Origin: an uncultured Mollicutes bacterium
Lineage (GTDB): Bacteria > Bacillota_I > Bacilli_A > Acholeplasmatales > Anaeroplasmataceae
Direction: 5' to 3'
NCBI GenBank assembly: GCA_937905855.1
Contig: CALCWU010000184.1
Span: forward strand, 1 to 11,464
Length of the DNA stretch: 11,464 nt
Positions within the stretch are counted from its first letter, which is position 1. Every line of letters begins with the position of its first letter. Below, piece after piece: positions 7,365 to 11,464 of this stretch. Under the pieces are notes generated by a model that had not been told where the DNA came from, did no database searches, and saw only the letters and a program-made list of their open reading frames with translations. The position numbers and the translations under genes are program-made.

Positions 7365-8627
7365 ATGAAAAAAAGATATATAATTACTTTTATAAGCTCC
7401 TTATTAATAATGCTTTTTGTAATGAATATAAATGTTAAGGCTTCAGTTGAAGTAGATGATGATATTATTTATGATACAAGCTATGAAATAGGAGGAACTA
7501 ATTCAATAGGTCAATCAATGATTGGTAAATATTTTGATGATCATGCCTATTTATTGAAAGAAAATGATTTATATTTTCTTTCAATAACCCTATTAGATAA
7601 TAGTGCTTTGTCGGATATTAATATTTCACTTAGTGATTATAGTTATAAAAGTGGTATTTTAATAAATGAAAATGGTAAAAAAACAACATATACTATTACG
7701 CTTTGTGAAGAGGATATTACATCACAAGTTAACATAGCTGGCAAAGTTTCAGCAATGAACAAAGATGTAAGCTTTACAATTAAATTGAATTTAGATAATA
7801 TGACTAAAACTAGTGAATTAGTTGATAAGAGCTTTGAATATCCTGCAAGATTTGTTCCAGAAATTTTAATGGACGCCGTTGGTGATGTTACATCTATTCA
7901 AAATGCTACCTATAAATTACCAGATGCTAAAGCAATGTTTGGTGCTGATGAATGTGACCTAGAAATATTTGTTAAATCTCCAAATGGTGAAAATGTAGAT
8001 ATAGACCAAAATAAAATAGTTTTAATAGAGCTTGGTGAGTATGAAGTTATATATAAGGCTTCAACATCTAAATATAAAACTAATTTGGGTAATGATTCAT
8101 ATACGACTAAAAGCTTTAAGGTTATTTCTACAAGTGCTGGCAGTAGCTTAGTTAAGGTAATAGATGTAAATAAAATTTTGCCTGACAATTATGTAGTTCA
8201 ATCTCAAAGAATAGAAAGTGGTCAAGAGTACGCTAATATTAAAAGTCTATTAGTAAAGAAATCACAAAAGTATGAAATAACTAATATCTTATTATTAGAT
8301 AATACTGGTGAAGGCTTGAATCTTGATGCTAATGTTAACTATTATATAAAGACTAATCCGGATTTTAATAGAAATAATGTGGAGGTATATCATTTAAATG
8401 AAAATTGTACTTTAGAACAAATTTCTGCAAGAGGCTATGGCAGATATGTTACTTTTGAGGCTAGCTGCACGGGTACATTTATTGTTTTAGTTCCTGGAGT
8501 TAGTTTTGTTATGCCAATGTGGGGTTATGCTTTAATTGCTGTTGGTGTAATTATTTTAATAGGATTAGCATTGTTTCTAATAATTCATTTTGTTAAGAAA
8601 AGGCATAAAAAATTAAGTATGGAATAG
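7365..8627 (+). CDS. Membrane-anchored surface protein: signal peptide, NEAT-like and Ig-like regions, C-terminal TM helix
   Basis: A 420-residue type I membrane protein. Residues 1-26 form a Sec signal peptide with likely cleavage after VKA. Residues about 37-145 are a beta-rich domain starting near GQSMIGKYF (49-57), then a strand pair (DLYFLSITLL) and a closing strand TIKLNLD. The layout resembles a NEAT domain, but no YxxxY heme-binding pair is seen. Residues about 160-258 resemble a bacterial Ig-like module (YKLPDAKAMFG, then GEYEVIYKAST). Residues about 265-380 resemble the membrane-proximal module of Gram-positive surface proteins (VEVYHLNENCTLEQI, then VTFEASCTGTFIVLV). A single transmembrane helix (about 385-409) ends in KKRHKK, so the C-terminus is cytoplasmic. 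There is no LPXTG sorting motif: the anchor is the helix itself. The gene starts 5 bases after the preceding stop and ends inside a terminator hairpin, making it the last gene of the surface-protein unit. The ligand is unknown. Confidence 0.82.
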   Translation: MKKRYIITFISSLLIMLFVMNINVKASVEVDDDIIYDTSYEIGGTNSIGQSMIGKYFDDHAYLLKENDLYFLSITLLDNSALSDINISLSDYSYKSGILINENGKKTTYTITLCEEDITSQVNIAGKVSAMNKDVSFTIKLNLDNMTKTSELVDKSFEYPARFVPEILMDAVGDVTSIQNATYKLPDAKAMFGADECDLEIFVKSPNGENVDIDQNKIVLIELGEYEVIYKASTSKYKTNLGNDSYTTKSFKVISTSAGSSLVKVIDVNKILPDNYVVQSQRIESGQEYANIKSLLVKKSQKYEITNILLLDNTGEGLNLDANVNYYIKTNPDFNRNNVEVYHLNENCTLEQISARGYGRYVTFEASCTGTFIVLVPGVSFVMPMWGYALIAVGVIILIGLALFLIIHFVKKRHKKLSME

Positions 8628-8641
8628 TCCATACTTTTTTT
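8615..8641 (+). terminator. Factor-independent terminator containing the stop codon of the surface-protein operon
   Basis: AAGTATGGA (8615-8623) pairs perfectly with TCCATACTT (8628-8636) around the loop ATAG, followed directly by five more T. The stop codon TAG (8625-8627) lies in the loop and the 5' arm encodes the last residues, so the terminator overlaps the coding sequence. It separates the surface-protein genes from the threonine operon. Confidence 0.9.
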
Positions 8642-8691
8642 AATATTTATTTACATTAAAAAACAAAAATCAAAAATGTGTTTTGTAGTTA

Positions 8692-8720
8692 TTGTAATAT
8701 TTGACTAAAGATGTTATAAT
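8692..8720 (+). promoter_or_regulatory. Sigma-A-type promoter of the threonine operon
   Basis: A consensus -10 TATAAT (8715-8720) is preceded by the extended -10 motif TGT (8712-8714) and, with a 17-base spacer, by a -35 TTGTAA (8692-8697; 4 of 6 consensus bases). Three A-tracts at 8658-8663, 8665-8669 and 8672-8676 lie upstream in the position of an UP-like element. Transcription would start near 8727, about 18 bases before the thrC ATG. The ribosome binding site GGAGG (8733-8737) falls inside that short leader. Confidence 0.75.
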
Positions 8721-8744
8721 TAAGGAAAATTTGGAGGTTAAAAA

Positions 8745-10154
8745 ATGTATCATTCAACAAGAGGAAATAAAAATGTCACATCATATGAGGCTATAATTAA
8801 TGGGTTAGCTGATGATGGTGGCTTATATGTTATAGATGAGATTCCTAAGCTTTCGTATAAGGATGTACTTAGTTATAGCTATCAAATGCTTGCAGGTAAA
8901 ATAATTTCTTTATTTTTTAAGGAATTTGCCTTAGAGGATATTCAAAGAGAAATAGATGAAGCCTATAAAGGCTTTGATATTAGTGAGGTTGTAAATATTA
9001 CTAAGCTTGATGGAAAAGCAATATTAGAGCTATATCATGGTCCGACTGGAGCATTCAAGGATATTGCCTTAGTCGTTTTACCAAGAATGCTTAAACTTGC
9101 AAAAAAGAAGGCAAATAATAAGGAAATTACTACAATCTTAACAGCAACATCAGGAGATACTGGTGGTGCAACCCTATCAGGATTTAAGAATATTACAGGT
9201 ATTGAAACAATTGTTTTATATCCTTCAAATGGTGTTAGTCCTCTTCAAGAGGCGCAAATGCAAGGCTTTAATAATGGTAATGGGCATGTTCTTGCTATCC
9301 GTGGTAATTTTGATGATTGTCAAAGCTTTGTTAAGGAATTTTTCTTGAAAAATAAGAATTTACATTTATCAAGTGCTAATTCTATAAATATATCAAGACT
9401 TGTTCCGCAAATAGTATATTATTACTATACCTATATTAAATTAGTTAATGATCAGACAATTAAAGAGGATGAGAAAATCAATTTTACAGTTCCGACTGGT
9501 AATTTTGGTGATATTTTGGCTGGCTATATCGCAAAAATGATGGGTTTGCCTATTGATAAGCTTATTTGCGCATCTAATAAAAATAATGTTTTAACTGATT
9601 TCTTTAAAACTAATGTTTATGATGCAAATAGAGAATTTTATAAAACAAATTCACCTTCAATGGATATAATTATTTCTTCTAATTTAGAAAGACTTTTATA
9701 TTATACTACAAGGTCAACAGCCAAGGTTAAAGAGGCAATGGATGATTTGAAGAAGTATAAACGTTTTACACTAGATGGTGATTATTCTTCATTTAATGCT
9801 TTTTATACTGATGAGGAGGAAACAAATTTAACGATAAAGGAATATTATAATAATTATAATTATTTAGTTGATCCTCATACTGCAGTTGGTCTTGCTGCTT
9901 TAAAAAAGTTTAAGGCTATGAAAATAAATGATAATTATAATGTTGTTTTATCTACAGCATCACCTCTTAAATTTTATGATAGTGTAGCTAAGGCTATTTC
10001 ACTTGACTCTAGGGACCTAATTGATTTTTGTAACAAGCTAAATATAGAATTACCAAATAAATTCAAATATAATAGCTTCACTAAAAGTGATATAAGTATT
10101 TGTGATCTAGATGCTAAAATAAAGGAGATTATTTCATGCTACACATTAAAGTAA
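8745..10154 (+). CDS. thrC: Threonine synthase
   Basis: Catalyses the last step of threonine synthesis, O-phosphohomoserine + water to L-threonine + phosphate, using pyridoxal phosphate in the cytoplasm. The N-terminus has the family signature YHSTRG and GLADDGGLYV (residues 2-7 and 20-29). HGPTGAFKD contains the PLP-binding Lys105. TATSGDTGGA (133-142) and TGNFGD (251-256) are the phosphate-binding and active-site loops of this fold-type II enzyme. At 469 residues it belongs to the longer E. coli/yeast-like form with an N-terminal domain, rather than the shorter form of about 350 residues seen in Bacillus. The start is set by GGAGG 7 bases upstream and by the match of the N-terminus to the family. 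It is the first gene of the operon, directly after its own promoter, and its end overlaps thrB by 19 bases. No key residue appears to be missing. Confidence 0.96.
   Translation: MYHSTRGNKNVTSYEAIINGLADDGGLYVIDEIPKLSYKDVLSYSYQMLAGKIISLFFKEFALEDIQREIDEAYKGFDISEVVNITKLDGKAILELYHGPTGAFKDIALVVLPRMLKLAKKKANNKEITTILTATSGDTGGATLSGFKNITGIETIVLYPSNGVSPLQEAQMQGFNNGNGHVLAIRGNFDDCQSFVKEFFLKNKNLHLSSANSINISRLVPQIVYYYYTYIKLVNDQTIKEDEKINFTVPTGNFGDILAGYIAKMMGLPIDKLICASNKNNVLTDFFKTNVYDANREFYKTNSPSMDIIISSNLERLLYYTTRSTAKVKEAMDDLKKYKRFTLDGDYSSFNAFYTDEEETNLTIKEYYNNYNYLVDPHTAVGLAALKKFKAMKINDNYNVVLSTASPLKFYDSVAKAISLDSRDLIDFCNKLNIELPNKFKYNSFTKSDISICDLDAKIKEIISCYTLK
10121..10127 (+). promoter_or_regulatory. thrB ribosome binding site inside the end of thrC
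   Basis: AAAGGAG lies within the thrC coding sequence and ends 8 bases before the ATG at 10136. It supports that thrB start, and with it the 19-base overlap of the two genes. Confidence 0.75.
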
Positions 10155-10990
10155 ATGCTACATCTGCCAATTTATGTGTTGGCTTTGATACACTTGGTAT
10201 AGCCCTTGATTTAGCCAATGATTTTTATTTTGAACCAGCTGATAAATTTTATTATGAGGGATTTGATTTAGAATATGCTAATGATAATAATTTATTAAAG
10301 ACAAGCTATGAATATGTTTTTAAGCTATTAAATAAAAAAATAATTCCTTTAAGAATGAAAATTATTTCAAGAATTCCTATTAGTAGAGGACTTGGCTCAT
10401 CATCTACACTAATAGTTGCAGGTGTTATGGCAGCAAATTATTATTTAAATAATCCCCTTAGTAAGGATGAATGCTTAAAAATAGCTACTAATATTGAGGG
10501 ACATCCTGATAATGTCGCTCCTGCAATTTTTGGTGGACTTGTCGCTTCCTTTAAAGTAGGCGATGATATTAAGTATGTTAAATATGATGTTTCAAATACT
10601 TTAAAATTTATGACAATTTCACCAAGTGAAATGCTAGAAACAAAAAAATCTAGAGAGGCTTTGCCACAAAGCTATCAAAGAGCTGATGTTGTTAATAATT
10701 TATCAAGAATAGTTAACATACCATATGCATTTAAAAATGGTGATTTGAATTTAATTAATGATCTATTTAATGATAAGATTCATGAGCCATATCGAATGGG
10801 CTTAATTAAAAATAGTTATGCTTTTAAAGATATTGCAAATAAACAAAATTTAGCTTTTTGTATAAGTGGTAGTGGCTCAACAATGCTTGTTATCTATAAA
10901 GATAAAATTAATGTAGATGAGTTTAGAATAGATGATTCAGTAATAAATTTATTAAATGTTGGAAAAGAGGTTGAAATAACTAATGAGTAA
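10136..10990 (+). CDS. thrB: Homoserine kinase (GHMP kinase family)
   Basis: Phosphorylates L-homoserine with ATP to give O-phosphohomoserine, the substrate of the ThrC encoded just upstream. The three GHMP signatures are present: the N-terminal strand with ATSANLCVGFDTLGIAL (about residues 8-24); the ATP-binding loop PISRGLGSSS (81-90), followed by EGHPDNVAP (121-129), which is typical of homoserine kinases; and the C-terminal glycine loop SGSGS (244-248). The HEPYR segment near residue 218 is also typical of the family. The 284 residues are slightly short but complete. The gene overlaps thrC by 19 bases and the next gene by 8 bases, so coupled translation within one mRNA is likely. No other GHMP function fits as well given these neighbours. 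Confidence 0.95.
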   Translation: MLHIKVNATSANLCVGFDTLGIALDLANDFYFEPADKFYYEGFDLEYANDNNLLKTSYEYVFKLLNKKIIPLRMKIISRIPISRGLGSSSTLIVAGVMAANYYLNNPLSKDECLKIATNIEGHPDNVAPAIFGGLVASFKVGDDIKYVKYDVSNTLKFMTISPSEMLETKKSREALPQSYQRADVVNNLSRIVNIPYAFKNGDLNLINDLFNDKIHEPYRMGLIKNSYAFKDIANKQNLAFCISGSGSTMLVIYKDKINVDEFRIDDSVINLLNVGKEVEITNE

Positions 10991-11411
10991 AAAATATTAT
11001 TTAGTTGAAGAAAGTATCATTGATGAAAGTGTGATTAAGGTAATAAATGCTAAAAATTTAATTGATAGTGGTATATCTATTACTGTTGCTTGTAAAAGAT
11101 GTGATATAAGCAGAAGTACATTTTATAAATATAAGGATTTAATTTATCAGCCTGAAAATAATTCGACTAGAAGAATGGTTTTAAGCCTTAAGCTTGTTGA
11201 TGAGACAGGTGTTTTGTCAAATGTTTTGAATTTTGTAGCTAAATGTGGGGGAAATGTTTTATCAATTCATCAAGAAATGCCAATTCATAATATTGCCTTT
11301 GTAATGCTTACAATAGATATTGTTAAGCTAGAAAAGACAATTGCTAATTTTGTAGGAGAAATTAAGGATTTAAACAAGGTTGTTGAAGTAATCCTTACGG
11401 CTGTAGAATAA
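10983..11411 (+). CDS. PheB-like HTH-ACT domain protein
   Basis: A 142-residue soluble protein of the PheB/UPF0735 ACT family. The N-terminal part (about 5-55) is a small helical domain with a helix-turn-helix-like stretch, VACKRCDISRSTFYKYKD (35-52). The C-terminal part (about 64-140) is an ACT domain with the ligand-loop pattern LVDETGVLSNVL (Gly76) and the characteristic NVLSIHQ. ACT domains bind amino acids and control enzymes or regulators; the precise role of this family is not settled. It starts inside thrB (8-base overlap ATGAGTAA). The only upstream SD-like sequence, GAGG at 10967-10970, is a long 12 bases away, so its translation probably depends on that of thrB. Its place between thrB and hom suggests it senses threonine or a related amino acid, either with Hom or as a regulator. 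That is inference from position. Confidence 0.88.
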   Translation: MSKKYYLVEESIIDESVIKVINAKNLIDSGISITVACKRCDISRSTFYKYKDLIYQPENNSTRRMVLSLKLVDETGVLSNVLNFVAKCGGNVLSIHQEMPIHNIAFVMLTIDIVKLEKTIANFVGEIKDLNKVVEVILTAVE

Positions 11412-11464
11412 TGAAAATTGCACTTTTAGGCTTAGGAACAGTAGGGGGAGCTGTTTATAAGGCC
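11411..11464 (+). CDS. hom: Homoserine dehydrogenase, N-terminal fragment (continues beyond window)
   Basis: The first 18 codons encode MKIALLGLGTVGGAVYKA, the start of a Rossmann NAD(P)-binding fold with the GxGxxG motif in the form GLGTVGG, typical of homoserine dehydrogenase. The enzyme reduces aspartate semialdehyde to homoserine, the substrate of ThrB. The ATG shares one base with the TAA stop of the ACT gene (TAATG), and no clear ribosome binding site lies upstream, so translation probably restarts after the ACT gene. The identification rests on the short motif plus the thrC-thrB-ACT context. Whether this Hom has its own C-terminal ACT domain cannot be seen here. Confidence 0.85.
   Translation, partial: MKIALLGLGTVGGAVYKA

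Noticed and set aside
7357..7368. Possible TGA-as-Trp code that would extend the second lipoprotein
   Set aside because: Reading through TGA at 7357 soon meets another TGA at 7366. A well-placed start with a good ribosome binding site lies at 7365, and Trp is encoded by TGG throughout.
7910..8188. Open frame on the minus strand inside the third surface gene
   Set aside because: No recognisable domain, and it conflicts with the clear Ig-like module on the + strand.
8500..8627. Sortase-type LPXTG anchor at the end of the third surface protein
   Set aside because: The segment before the membrane helix has no LPXTG-like motif. The helix and positive tail alone act as the anchor.
8671..8685. CAAAA-ATGTG-TTTTG inverted repeat upstream of thrC as an operator
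   Set aside because: Only 5-bp arms of A/T-rich sequence, which are common by chance in this composition.
8701..8706. TTGACT as the -35 box of the thrC promoter
   Set aside because: It is only 8 bases from the TATAAT -10 box, too close for sigma-A. TTGTAA at 8692 has the correct 17-base spacing.
9163..9348. Alternative + frame inside thrC
   Set aside because: It overlaps conserved threonine synthase motifs read in the main frame and has no features of its own.

Overview
The window comes from a low-GC, Gram-positive-type bacterium, most likely an uncultured or gut-associated member of the Bacilli/Erysipelotrichia/Clostridia side of the Firmicutes. The reasons are the strongly A/T-biased codons, strong AGGAG-type ribosome binding sites, lipoproteins with classical lipoboxes, InlB-type B-repeats with BspA-type leucine-rich repeats, and a PheB-type ACT protein. 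The standard code applies: the second lipoprotein gene ends in TGA and a new well-placed gene starts 5 bases later, so TGA is not read as Trp as it is in Mycoplasma. All genes lie on the + strand, and no gap exceeds 117 bases.

Bases 3-131 are the end of an unidentified membrane protein. A dyad (135-162) precedes the first complete gene. Bases 185-8627 hold three large surface-protein genes packed as a probable operon (gaps of 35 and 5 bases). They are a Ser/Thr-linker lipoprotein with two B-repeats and BspA-type LRRs (1055 aa), a 1323-aa mosaic lipoprotein with one clear and several degenerate B-repeats, and a 420-aa signal-peptide protein anchored by a C-terminal membrane helix. By eye, the second and third carry regions resembling NEAT-type beta-sandwich domains, but without the heme-ligating YxxxY motif. 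A factor-independent terminator whose loop contains the stop codon of the third gene closes this unit.

Bases 8692-11464 hold a threonine biosynthesis operon with its own promoter (TTGTAA-N17-TATAAT with extended -10): thrC, thrB, a PheB-like HTH-ACT protein, and the first 18 codons of hom. These genes overlap by 19, 8 and 1 bases, so translation is probably coupled. Hom makes homoserine, ThrB phosphorylates it, and ThrC converts O-phosphohomoserine to threonine. The ACT protein is a plausible amino-acid-sensing partner. The predicted leader is only about 18 bases long, so it leaves no room for a T-box or attenuator.

The threonine operon is ordinary core metabolism. The most unusual part is the surface cluster, whose ligand cannot be told from sequence alone.
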